Assembly: GCA_003219675.1 (NCBI GenBank)
Contig: QHPW01000294.1
Location: 1-8,593, forward strand
DNA length: 8,593 nt
Reading direction: 5' to 3'
From: Verrucomicrobiota bacterium
GTDB lineage: Bacteria; Verrucomicrobiota; Verrucomicrobiia; Limisphaerales; AV2
In this document: one piece after another, positions 1 to 6,817 of the stretch
Layout of the letters: each line of letters starts with the position of its first letter
How positions within the stretch are numbered: position 1 is the first letter of the stretch
Translations under genes and position numbers: made by a program
The notes under the pieces: generated by a model
Seen by the model: only the letters and a program-made list of their open reading frames with translations
Database searches by the model: none
Told to the model about the DNA's origin: nothing

Positions 1-613
1 CAGTTCCACGTGAAGTTGTAAAAGTTTTGGGCCAGTCCTCCGGGCGGGGAATTGGCGGTGTTGTAGGTGGTGTAACCGGTGATTTCACAAATCGAGCCGG
101 CGTTCCACGTCCCCGTTGGGATCGTGCCGGCACTGGTCGTGTAAGTGTGTTGATATTTTCCACCCGAGGCGAAGGTCAGGGTGCCGGTGGTGTTGACGGT
201 GCCCGAATTTTTCAAGGTGCCGCCGGACTCCGCCACCACCGCTGCGCCTGCGTTGATCGTCAATACACCCGCGACATTTACCGTTCCGAACACGTCCAGG
301 TCTGTGCCCGTTCCGTTGGCCAGCGTCAGGATGAACGTGCTGTTCACGGTGATTTGGCCGCCGGACTGAACGATGACCTGATCCGCGGTGACACTGGCAG
401 CCACGGTCACCGTATGGCCGGTGCGTATCGTGGTCTGGCCATCCAAACTGGTGGGCGTTGCCGCGGCGGCAACCCAGCTCGTCCCATTGAATCGTTCCCA
501 GGTGTTGGTGCTGCTCCAGTTCCGACAAGTCCGAAGAGGATGATCGTGAAAAAGGCTTGCGCCAGTTGAAGCGGAAACAACACGCGAAAAGCGATGTCGT
601 TTGTTTTCTTCAT
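1..613 (-). CDS. Secreted beta-helix (autotransporter-like) surface protein, 5' part, frame-broken and cut by the window edge
   Basis: Likely an exported repetitive surface protein. The ATG at 613 opens a signal-peptide-like start: MKKTNDIAF, then a hydrophobic run with FFTIILFGLVG at about residues 21-31. That frame stops at 407 after low-quality sequence. A second minus-strand frame is open from before 519 to the window edge and reads as a typical passenger: NWSSTNTWERFNGTSW, then TIRTGHTVTV, VIVQSGGQITVNSTF, FGTVNVAGVLTINAGA, GGTLKNSGTVNTTGTLTF and QNFYNFTWN. These Gly/Thr/Val/Asn-rich beta-strand repeats match parallel beta-helix proteins. The passenger frame has no ATG, GTG or TTG start upstream, so the two parts probably belong to one gene broken by a -1 shift (one base missing or two extra) near 519-545. 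It may be a pseudogene or a sequencing error. No good Shine-Dalgarno sequence precedes 613. The ligand and function are unknown. Confidence 0.6.
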
Positions 614-1141
614 GATGTGAGCGGGGGCCGAACTCTGCAGCGATCAGCGATCAGTTTTGGGGAGGGAGCATAGGAACGAGAGCAACCGGCAGATAATGTG
701 CTGCCGCAGAGCGGGACACAGCCGTTGACTCAAGAAAGGCTGATCGAGTCAACGGTTCCAGTGCCACCGAAACAGCGTCCCAACACTGAAAGAATCCAGC
801 CCGGACTCCGTGCTTGTCTGCTTCCATGAAACCGCCGCCGACTCGGATCGCCTGCCTGTTCGTCACGTTACTCATGTTGAGAAACAGTGAATAGCACGCG
901 TGCTGCCAGTTTTAGGACTGGGAATGTCCTGGAATGAGCCACCAACATAAGTGTTTGTAACCTCCGCGCTTATCGAGAGCGTCGTTTCTTATCTGATCCA
1001 GCAAACTTCGTTCTCAAACACCGGGTAGTCCGCGTGTCGCGGGATCAAGAACACACGGGGGGTCTTTAGTTGAGAATCAGAGTACGGCTCAGTCGGCAGC
1101 CACAGGTGGCCCGCCAGTCGCCGGACGGGAAGTAGTCAAAA
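614..1141. other. Gene-poor intergenic stretch between fabF and the surface-protein gene
   Basis: There is no convincing gene in these 528 bases. A 74-codon minus-strand frame (875 to 651) opens with ATG, but I do not recognise its product, it has no ribosome-binding signal, and it contains a perfect hairpin (722-755), so I do not call it. Other structure is small: a tandem 7-mer (AGCGATC twice, 639-652), a short GC hairpin CCGCG-TGT-CGCGG at 1030-1042, and a loose 7-bp inverted pair TTCTCAA/TTGAGAA at 1011-1017 and 1070-1076. The region lies downstream of fabF and upstream of the surface-protein gene on the same strand. It should therefore hold the fabF transcript end and the surface-gene promoter, but I could not identify either with confidence. 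Confidence 0.6.
722..755. repeat. Perfect 10-bp inverted repeat (hairpin)
   Basis: CCGTTGACTC at 722-731 is exactly complemented by GAGTCAACGG at 746-755, leaving a 14-nt loop. The stem could fold in RNA from either strand. Neither side has the T-tract expected of an intrinsic terminator, so it may instead be a protein-binding dyad or a stabilising RNA stem. Its role is not known. Confidence 0.5.
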
Positions 1142-2326
1142 TCAAGCCGTGAACTTCCTGGCCACAATCGTGGCGTTGTGCCCGCCGAAGCCGAAGGAGT
1201 TGTTGATCACCGCGTTGACCCTCATTTCGCGCGATTTGTTCGGCACGTAGTCCAGATCGCATTGCGGATCGGGCTGCTCATAGTTGATCGTCGGCGGTAC
1301 CAGCTCGTTCTGGATCGCCTTGGCGCAGATCGCCATTTCCACGGCGCCCGACGCGCCGAGCATGTGGCCGGTCGCCCCTTTGGTGGAGCTGACTGCCATT
1401 TTTTTTGCGTGGTCGCCGAAGACCGTTTTGATCGCCTGCGTTTCGCAAATGTCCCCCTGCGGCGTGGAAGTGCCGTGGGCGTTGATGTAGGAAATCTCCT
1501 CCGGTCCCAGGCCGGCCGAGCGCAGCGCCATTTTCATGCAACGGGCCGCGCCTTCCCCTTCGGGCGCCGGGGCGGTCATGTGATTGGCGTCGGCCGTATT
1601 TCCATAGCCGATCACTTCGCAATAGATTTTGGCCCCGCGGGCTCGAGCGTGGTCGAGATCTTCCATCACGATGACGCCGGCGCCTTCCCCCATCACAAAT
1701 CCATCGCGCCCGAGATCGAATGGCCGCGACGCGCGCTGCGGATCGTCGTTGCGTGTGCTCATGGCTTTCATCGCGCAGAACCCGCCGATGCCCATCGGGA
1801 CAACGGTCGCTTCGGTTCCGCCTGCGAAGCACGTCGCCAGGTTCGGTCCGCGCAACCTGTAGAACATCGAAAAAAGCCCCGACGCCATGTTCAAAATGAG
1901 CATGGGAATCAGGAACGGAGAAAGGCGCCCGGGCCCCTTGCTCAGCAGGACCTTGTGTTGTTCCTCGACGGTGTGCAATCCGCCGATACCGGAGCCGATG
2001 AACACGCCGATCTCGTCACGATCAAGCTTGTCGAGTTCCAGAGCGGCGTCTTTCATCGCCTGGTAACCGGCGTAAACTCCCAACTGCGCGAAGCGGTCCG
2101 TCCGCCGGATTTCCTTGGGCGAAGGAAACGCCGGGGTCGGATCAAAATGCTTCACCTCCGCCGCAATCTGGCAGTCGTAATTCGAGACATCGAAGGCGGT
2201 GATTTTTTCAATGCCGCAGCGACCGGCGATGATGTTGTTCCAGAACGTGTCGATGTCCTGGCCCAGCGAGGAAACCACGCCCAGTCCGGTCACCACCACG
2301 CGCCTCTCTGTCGAATTGGCAGTCAT
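1142..2326 (-). CDS. fabF: 3-oxoacyl-[ACP] synthase II (KAS II), with a ~25-residue gap at the active-site cysteine
   Basis: FabF condenses malonyl-ACP with acyl-ACP in cytoplasmic type II fatty-acid elongation. The 394-residue product begins RRVVVTGLGVVSSLG and keeps the usual landmarks: GSGIGG (111-116), SRPFDLGRDGFVMGEGAG (200-217), the catalytic His in NAHGTSTP (H284), Lys and His in STKGATGH (K316, H321), and NSFGFGGHN near the end. From memory of E. coli FabF (C163, H303, K335, H340), residues before the gap are offset by +6 and those after it by -19, so about 25 residues are missing. The loss falls after GPNLATC (C166) and resumes at FAGGTEATV. It removes the TAC-x-(S/T)-G nucleophile motif and the following helix. 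C166 aligns three residues short of the nucleophile, so catalysis is doubtful. The frame is otherwise intact. It lies 64 nt downstream of acpP, which supports co-transcription. No clear Shine-Dalgarno sequence precedes the ATG. The family call is firm; activity is not. Confidence 0.95.
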   Translation of the reverse strand: MTANSTERRVVVTGLGVVSSLGQDIDTFWNNIIAGRCGIEKITAFDVSNYDCQIAAEVKHFDPTPAFPSPKEIRRTDRFAQLGVYAGYQAMKDAALELDKLDRDEIGVFIGSGIGGLHTVEEQHKVLLSKGPGRLSPFLIPMLILNMASGLFSMFYRLRGPNLATCFAGGTEATVVPMGIGGFCAMKAMSTRNDDPQRASRPFDLGRDGFVMGEGAGVIVMEDLDHARARGAKIYCEVIGYGNTADANHMTAPAPEGEGAARCMKMALRSAGLGPEEISYINAHGTSTPQGDICETQAIKTVFGDHAKKMAVSSTKGATGHMLGASGAVEMAICAKAIQNELVPPTINYEQPDPQCDLDYVPNKSREMRVNAVINNSFGFGGHNATIVARKFTA

Positions 2327-2390
2327 GAAACAAACGGGGCAGCTCGTGCTGAAACCAGCCGCCGCTGCCCCGGAGAAACCGCATTCAAAA

Positions 2391-2636
2391 CTATTTCTGC
2401 TTTTCCTCGATGTATTTGATCACATCGCCTACGCTTTGCAGCTTTTCCGCTTCTTCATCGGGGATTTCCTGGCCAAATTCCTCCTCCAGGGCCATCACCA
2501 ACTCCACGGTATCGAGCGAATCCGCCCCCAGATCCTCAATGAACTTGGCGTCCGGGGTCACCTGGTCAGGATTCACACCGAGTTGTTCGGTGATGATCGC
2601 CTTCACTCTTTGTTCGATTGTTTTTTCAGCTGCCAT
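2391..2636 (-). CDS. acpP: Acyl carrier protein
   Basis: This is the small acidic carrier that holds growing acyl chains as thioesters on a 4'-phosphopantetheine arm during fatty-acid synthesis in the cytoplasm. At 81 residues it is of normal family length. The attachment serine is S40 in the conserved GADSLDTVELVMALEEEF motif, and the protein ends in the usual helix (VGDVIKYIEE). It is rich in Glu and Asp, as expected. The ATG at 2636 is supported by a GGAG Shine-Dalgarno sequence six bases upstream, one of the few good ones in this window. A candidate promoter lies just before that. acpP sits between fabG (177 nt upstream) and fabF (64 nt downstream), the common bacterial fabG-acpP-fabF order. 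fabD, often next to these, is absent here. Confidence 0.97.
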   Translation of the reverse strand: MAAEKTIEQRVKAIITEQLGVNPDQVTPDAKFIEDLGADSLDTVELVMALEEEFGQEIPDEEAEKLQSVGDVIKYIEEKQK

Positions 2637-2642
2637 GGGTTT

Positions 2643-2646
2643 CTCC
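2643..2646 (-). promoter_or_regulatory. Shine-Dalgarno sequence of acpP
   Basis: GGAG on the minus strand is followed by six bases (AAACCC) and then the acpP ATG. Spacing and match are good, and they fix the acpP start. Most other genes here lack such a clear site, which fits strong translation of the abundant carrier protein. Confidence 0.75.
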
Positions 2647-2665
2647 GTTTCGTTTTGATGATGTG

Positions 2666-2694
2666 TGTCTAAGCGACGCTCCGAAAGGCGTCAA
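2666..2694 (-). promoter_or_regulatory. Candidate sigma70-type promoter for acpP(-fabF) with an overlapping dyad
   Basis: On the minus strand, TTGACG (2689-2694) matches five of six bases of the -35 consensus. It is followed after 17 bases by TAGACA (2666-2671), a weaker -10 with three matches. Transcription would start near 2659, about 22 bases before the acpP ATG and just ahead of its Shine-Dalgarno sequence. A dyad GACGC-N8-GCGTC (2675-2692) covers the -35 end and spacer and could be an operator. The 177-nt fabG-acpP gap is long for a pure operon junction, which supports a separate promoter giving extra carrier-protein transcript. This is a prediction from sequence only. Confidence 0.5.
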
Positions 2695-2813
2695 GCCCTG
2701 AATGGCAAAAAAGTTTCCGCGTTGCCGGCGCCGGGTTTGGCGCAAAAAATCACGGTTTTTCATCTGGTTTCATCCCTTCTCTATCGGCGCGAATTCCCGT
2801 CGTCCAGTCCTAT

Positions 2814-3557
2814 TTACATCACCATGCCGCCATCCACGGTAAGCACCTGCCCGGTGATGTAACGGGCCTCCGGACCGGCCAGAAACAGCGCCGCGTTGGC
2901 GATGTCCTCCGGTTGCCCAAAGGAGTTCAAAGGAATTTTCTGCAATAATTCCTTGCGCACCTCCTCGCTTAAATCCGCCGTCATGTCCGTCTCAATAAAT
3001 CCGGGCGCCAGCGCGTTCGCGGTGATGCCGCGCGAGGCGAGTTCGCGGGCGACGGACCTGGTAAACCCGATGCGCGCGGCTTTGCGGGAGGCGTAGTTGC
3101 ACTGGCCGGCGTTGCCGATCAGGCCGATGATCGAGGAAATATTGATGATCCGTCCGGAACGCTGCCTGATAAACCCGCGCGCGAACGCCCGGGTGAACAG
3201 AAACGCGCCCCTCAAGTTCGTGTCCAGGACCGTGTCCCAGTCCTGCTCGCTCATCCGCATCAGCAAACCGTCGCGCGTAACCCCGGCGTTGTTGACCAGG
3301 ATGTCCACCCGACCGGTTTCAGCCAGGATTTTCTCGCCGGCGTCAGCGACCGCTTTCGAATCCGCCACATCCACGGCATGAGCCCACGCCTTGCGGCCAC
3401 GAACGCGGATTTCGCCAGCCACCTTTCCGGAATTCTCCGCCGTGCGTGAGACACAAACGATGTCCGCCCCTGCCGCGGCAAATTTCAGCGCGATGGCGCG
3501 CCCAATGCCGCGCCCCGCGCCGGTCACAACCGCGATCTGATTGGCAAGTGGACTCAT
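2814..3557 (-). CDS. fabG: 3-oxoacyl-[ACP] reductase
   Basis: FabG is the NADPH-dependent reductase of the type II elongation cycle, converting 3-oxoacyl-ACP to (R)-3-hydroxyacyl-ACP. At 247 residues it is a standard short-chain dehydrogenase. Visible features are the cofactor loop TGAGRGIG (12-19), NNAG (89-92), the catalytic tetrad N114, S142, Y155 and K159 (E. coli FabG N110, S138, Y151, K155 plus four), APGFIETDMT after the catalytic region, and the C-terminal ITGQVLTVDGGMVM. The arginine between serine and lysine (YASRK rather than the usual YAASK) is unusual but leaves YxxxK intact. The gene follows the aldolase-like gene by 36 nt and precedes acpP. The fab context favours FabG over another short-chain reductase. 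No clear Shine-Dalgarno sequence lies before the ATG. Confidence 0.93.
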   Translation of the reverse strand: MSPLANQIAVVTGAGRGIGRAIALKFAAAGADIVCVSRTAENSGKVAGEIRVRGRKAWAHAVDVADSKAVADAGEKILAETGRVDILVNNAGVTRDGLLMRMSEQDWDTVLDTNLRGAFLFTRAFARGFIRQRSGRIINISSIIGLIGNAGQCNYASRKAARIGFTRSVARELASRGITANALAPGFIETDMTADLSEEVRKELLQKIPLNSFGQPEDIANAALFLAGPEARYITGQVLTVDGGMVM

Positions 3558-3593
3558 AACGGCTGTCAGTTGTCATTGGTCAATCGCGCGTTG

Positions 3594-4517
3594 TCAACGC
3601 ATCAATCGAACGGCACGCCTCACGACCGCTGGCCGTTTCGCGATGCCGTCGTGAATGACTTTCAAAATCTGCTGTCGCTCCTCGCCCGCCAGCGGCAAAC
3701 GCGGCGCGCGGACCCATTCGGCGCCCAGGCCGCATTCCTGCAGCGCCAGCTTGATGTATTGCACGAACTTCACGTGCGTATCGAGGTGCAGCAGCGGCGT
3801 GAACCACCGGTAAATCGCGCGCGCCTTGTCCCATTCGCCGCGGCGCGTCAGGTCCCAGAAGTACTGGTTCTCGGCCGGGAAGGCGATCCCGCTCCCCGCC
3901 ACCCAACCGTCAATGCCAAGGACGGCGCATTCCAGCACCAGGTCGTCCACACCGGTGAAGATGGCGTATCGGTCGCCGACGGTGTTGCGCAGGTCGGTGA
4001 TGCGTCGGGTGTTGCCGGAGCTTTCCTTGAGCGCGACGAAGTTTTTCTGGTCCGCCAGTATGGCGAACATTTCGGGCGTGATGTCGTTGGCGTAGCTGAT
4101 CGGGTTGTTGTAGATCATGATCGGCAGGCCAGTCGCCTTCGCCGTGGTCCGGAAATGCGCCAGTGTCTCACGCGGATCGCCTTTGTAGAGCATGGCAGGC
4201 ATCAGCATGAAACCGTCGAGGCCGAGCCGCTCGCCATCGCGCGCGTAACGGCACGCTTCAGCGGTGCTGCTCTCGGCGACACCGCTGAGCACCGGCACGC
4301 GACGGTTGACCGCCTTGACCATCGCTTCGATCACGCGGCGTTTTTCGTCCGGGGTGAGCGCTTGATTCTCGCCGAGCGATCCGAGGAAAATGATGCCGGC
4401 GACTCCCGACTGGATAAGCACGTCCGCGTGGCGCGCGGTGGAATCGAGGTCGAGCGCGCCGTCCTTTTTCATTTGGGTGGTGATGGCGGGGAATACGCCG
4501 TGCCAGTAGGGTTTCAT
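3594..4517 (-). CDS. DapA/NanA-family class I aldolase or lyase, substrate uncertain
   Basis: A 307-residue (beta/alpha)8 protein of the dihydrodipicolinate synthase / N-acetylneuraminate lyase superfamily, whose members form a Schiff base between lysine and pyruvate or a related 2-oxo acid. K164 in VALKESSG is the expected Schiff-base lysine and Y136 in IYNNP the partner tyrosine, close to E. coli NanA Y137 and K165. The carboxylate-binding loop reads GSLGEN (46-51). True DapA has GTTGE, so I do not call dapA; NanA has GSTGE. Lyases or deaminases for sugar acids or hydroxyproline-derived imino acids are possible. The start is MKPYWHGVFPAITT, with AAGGAG on the minus strand (4531-4536) thirteen bases before the ATG, a long spacing. 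It ends 36 nt before fabG in the same direction and may be co-transcribed, though no lipid role is obvious. It is divergent from the kinase gene. Confidence 0.85.
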   Translation of the reverse strand: MKPYWHGVFPAITTQMKKDGALDLDSTARHADVLIQSGVAGIIFLGSLGENQALTPDEKRRVIEAMVKAVNRRVPVLSGVAESSTAEACRYARDGERLGLDGFMLMPAMLYKGDPRETLAHFRTTAKATGLPIMIYNNPISYANDITPEMFAILADQKNFVALKESSGNTRRITDLRNTVGDRYAIFTGVDDLVLECAVLGIDGWVAGSGIAFPAENQYFWDLTRRGEWDKARAIYRWFTPLLHLDTHVKFVQYIKLALQECGLGAEWVRAPRLPLAGEERQQILKVIHDGIAKRPAVVRRAVRLMR

Positions 4518-4588
4518 TGAATTGCCGGCTCTCCTTTTGCGGGTTTATGCCTGGCCGCTCAAGGGCAAAATGACATGCAGTTTGCGGC

Positions 4589-4676
4589 TAGTGGCACGGG
4601 CGTCCCGCCCGTGTGTTGTGGCCGGCGCCGCGCTGTCGCCTACCAGAAACGCACGGGCGGGACGCCCGTGCCACTA
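4589..4676. repeat. REP/BIME-like element: perfect 25-bp inverted repeat with self-palindromic arms
   Basis: The left arm (4589-4613) and right arm (4652-4676) are exact reverse complements over 25 bases, separated by 38 bases. Each arm contains its own hairpin: CACGGGCG, a 3-nt loop, then CGCCCGTG. The unit is therefore two head-to-head REP-like hairpins, as in bacterial interspersed mosaic elements. The GC-rich core (GGCACGGGCGTCCCGCCC) resembles a repeat I associate with many intergenic sites in Verrucomicrobiota and related phyla. That is recollection, not a search result. It lies between divergent genes, so it cannot be a shared downstream terminator, and no T-tract follows. Confidence 0.85.
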
Positions 4677-4746
4677 CTGTAATAGGTGGCTTTGACGCAA
4701 AATTCCCAGTAACCTTGTCCTTACGATCCCTCAGGAAACCGCAGGC

Positions 4747-6774
4747 ATGAGCAACGAATCCAAAACCTGTCCGCGCTGTGGGTCGCCCATTCCCGACAAT
4801 GCGCCAGGCGGGCTGTGTCCCAAATGCCTGCTGGCGGGCGCCGCCGCAACGACCGGCGCCGGCGCAACGCCCGACAAACGGCTCGCGCCGCCTTCCATCC
4901 ATTCGCTGGTCGCGGCGTTTCCGCAGCTTGAAATCGTTGAACTCATCGGCCAGGGAGGGATGGGATTTGTCTATCGCGCCCGTCAACCAAAGCTTGATCG
5001 CGATGTGGCGCTGAAGATCCTGCCCCAGGCGTTCGCCGGGGACCCGGCGTTTGCCGAGCGTTTCGCCCGTGAAGGCCGGCTGTTGGCGCGCTTGAATCAT
5101 CCGAACATCGTCAGCGTTTACGACTTCGGCCAGGCCAACGGCTTCTTTTACCTGCTCATGGAATTTGTGGATGGCGTCAACCTCCGGCAGGCAATGCGCG
5201 CGAGCCGCTTCACGCCGGGACAGGCGCTGGCGATCGTCCCGCAGGTTTGCGAGGCGCTCCAATACGCGCATGACGAAGGCGTCCTCCACCGCGACATCAA
5301 ACCGGAGAACATCCTGCTCGACACGAAGGGCCGGGTGAAGATCGCCGACTTCGGCATCGCCAAAATGGTCGGCGCCGATCAGCCGGCGAGCGGCATCACC
5401 GCCAGCGGCGCGGCGCTCGGCACCCCGCATTACATGGCGCCGGAACAAATTGAGAAACCGGCCGAGGTGGATCATCGCGCGGACATTTACTCGCTCGGCG
5501 TCGTGTTTTACGAACTTCTCACCGGCGAACTGCCGCTGGGACGCTTCGCTCCGCCTTCCGCTAAAACTCCGGTCAATGCGCAGGTGGATGAAGTGGTGCT
5601 GAAGGCGCTGGAAAAGGAACGCGAACGCCGACAGCAGAGCGCCGGCGAAATGAAAACCGAGGTGGAGACGGCTTCAAAGGAAGGGAATCCTCAAACGGCT
5701 TCAAATCAAACTGCAACGACAGCCGGACCTGACGTTGCTCGGTTAAGGATAAGTCCCGAAATAAAACCGTTGGTATTGCTCGGACTGGTCATTGCGTTGG
5801 GGTACGGAGCCGCTCCGTTATTGGGGAAGATTGGTGATTTACTGTCGGAATTGTTGCTTGCCTGGCAAGCGCCCTACAATCTCGGCGGAAAAATGATTGT
5901 CACCCTTGTTTGTGGACTCTTCGGTTATTCCCTCTGGCTGGTCTGGAAGTACTGGCAGCGACTGCTTGCTCCCTTTGGAATTGCGCCGCAACCATCCGTC
6001 ACCCGACCCGGCGCCCAAACGTCCCTATCGCTGGACGGCATTCTGTATTTAATGGCCTCAGCAACATTGCTGGTCATCACGGCCAATCTGCTGAGCGTCA
6101 TATTATCGCCCGCCGTCGGTTCCTTTAGTTTGCCGACAATTGGCGCGATGCGATTCATGCCGCCGTCCGCTGCCTTGCCGGGCGGACCTTTCGGTTTTCC
6201 GACAAATGGCGAGATGGAATTGGGAACTGACGGGCTCGCGCTGCTCGGTTGCATAGGTTTGAGCGGATGGCTCGCGTGGGCTGACTCAAGAAGACACGTT
6301 CTTGCCGAAGTGCCAGTCACCCTCCCTGCTTGGTTGAAGCGGGCGCGGCTTTTGTTCTTCGTCGGAGGCTTGCTGCCGGTTCTCATCAGCGTGCTGGAAA
6401 AGACGCCGTCCCGTTTTGTCTTCCATTCCGGAACGTTTGCGCTTGTCACGGGGGTCGCATTGCTCACCCGAAGTCGGGCGTGGCGCTCAGTGGCATTGGC
6501 GACGAATTGGTTTGCGCTGAGCATCGGGATATTCGGATTTGGAAGCTTCTGGACGATGCAGGAGTTTATCATCGGAGGCGTACAACGCCTCTGGCAGATT
6601 CGATTTTTGCAACCGCCCACGGTTATCTTCGTCGCGGCGGGATTGGCGCAGAATCTTTTGTTCATCGCCGGGCTTTGGGTGCTCAGCCAGTGTGACGTAT
6701 TGCCTGTATTCGGACTGGCGCGAAAAGGCGCCGGCAAGTTTCCCGCGACTCCAACAGAGGCGGCTGGCCGCTAA
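4747..6774 (+). CDS. Zinc-ribbon Ser/Thr protein kinase with C-terminal multi-pass membrane domain
   Basis: A 675-residue Hanks-type kinase. An N-terminal zinc ribbon has C8, C11, C24 and C27 (CPRC...CPKC). The kinase domain runs from about 58 to 305: GQGGMG loop (68-73), ATP-binding lysine K90, HRDIKPEN (181-188, catalytic D183), DFG (201-203), GTPHYMAPE (225-233), and DIYSLGVVFYELLTGELP. All key residues are present, so it should be active. A polar linker rich in Thr, Asn and Gln follows (310-335), then about eight hydrophobic segments (roughly 341-359, 383-400, 431-453, 495-512, 535-550, 557-574, 582-601, 625-646). I do not recognise this membrane half as a named domain; no PASTA, WD40 or TPR repeats are seen. 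The kinase would face the cytoplasm. AGGA lies ten bases before the ATG. Base composition looks less GC-rich after about 5690, suggesting the membrane part has a separate origin. An ECF sigma gene follows after 39 nt, so the pair is likely one operon and signalling unit. Confidence 0.92.
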   Translation: MSNESKTCPRCGSPIPDNAPGGLCPKCLLAGAAATTGAGATPDKRLAPPSIHSLVAAFPQLEIVELIGQGGMGFVYRARQPKLDRDVALKILPQAFAGDPAFAERFAREGRLLARLNHPNIVSVYDFGQANGFFYLLMEFVDGVNLRQAMRASRFTPGQALAIVPQVCEALQYAHDEGVLHRDIKPENILLDTKGRVKIADFGIAKMVGADQPASGITASGAALGTPHYMAPEQIEKPAEVDHRADIYSLGVVFYELLTGELPLGRFAPPSAKTPVNAQVDEVVLKALEKERERRQQSAGEMKTEVETASKEGNPQTASNQTATTAGPDVARLRISPEIKPLVLLGLVIALGYGAAPLLGKIGDLLSELLLAWQAPYNLGGKMIVTLVCGLFGYSLWLVWKYWQRLLAPFGIAPQPSVTRPGAQTSLSLDGILYLMASATLLVITANLLSVILSPAVGSFSLPTIGAMRFMPPSAALPGGPFGFPTNGEMELGTDGLALLGCIGLSGWLAWADSRRHVLAEVPVTLPAWLKRARLLFFVGGLLPVLISVLEKTPSRFVFHSGTFALVTGVALLTRSRAWRSVALATNWFALSIGIFGFGSFWTMQEFIIGGVQRLWQIRFLQPPTVIFVAAGLAQNLLFIAGLWVLSQCDVLPVFGLARKGAGKFPATPTEAAGR

Positions 6775-6790
6775 ACGTTTCACTGCCGCG

Positions 6791-6817
6791 ATGGTTCAAT
6801 CTGAACGAAAGCCGTGA
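6791..6817 (+). other. Possible 8-codon leader ORF overlapping the sigma-factor start
   Basis: ATG at 6791 opens MVQSERKP and stops with TGA at 6815-6817, overlapping the GTG start of the sigma gene (6814) as GTGA. Such an overlap could couple translation of the sigma factor to the tiny ORF. No ribosome-binding site is clear, and a chance occurrence is quite possible. Confidence 0.2.

Noticed and set aside
535..560. Programmed -1 frameshift in the surface-protein gene
   Set aside because: No canonical slippery heptamer, and the nearest T-run (551-555) would shift before the hydrophobic core of the signal peptide is complete.
651..875. 74-codon minus-strand frame with ATG start
   Set aside because: Unrecognised product, no ribosome-binding site, and it runs through a perfect hairpin. 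Could be real, but there is not enough support.
1178..2419. 413-codon plus-strand open frame
   Set aside because: Fully antisense to fabF and the end of acpP; composition is rich in Arg/His/Gly/Asp with no recognisable motif.
2733..2752. GCGCC/GGCGC hairpin with adjacent A/T runs in the fabG-acpP gap, considered as a terminator
   Set aside because: In the direction of transcription (minus) the T-run precedes the stem instead of following it.
3592..3597. Perfect TTGACA (minus strand) upstream of fabG
   Set aside because: No acceptable -10 hexamer at 16-18 bases, and it overlaps the stop codon of the upstream gene.
3570..4520. 316-codon plus-strand open frame
   Set aside because: Mirror of the DapA/NanA-family gene, whose catalytic residues and motifs are clear on the minus strand.
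4692..4697. TTGACG upstream of the kinase gene
   Set aside because: Spacing to any -10-like hexamer fails (candidates such as TTGTCC are poor), so no promoter is called.
4588..5475. 295-codon minus-strand open frame opposite the kinase
   Set aside because: It is antisense to the conserved kinase motifs and arises from GC-rich codon bias. Its C-terminus is just translated REP-like repeat (ARASRPC-type reading).
5925..6737. 270-codon minus-strand open frame
   Set aside because: Antisense to the kinase membrane domain; no hydrophobic pattern or motif of its own.
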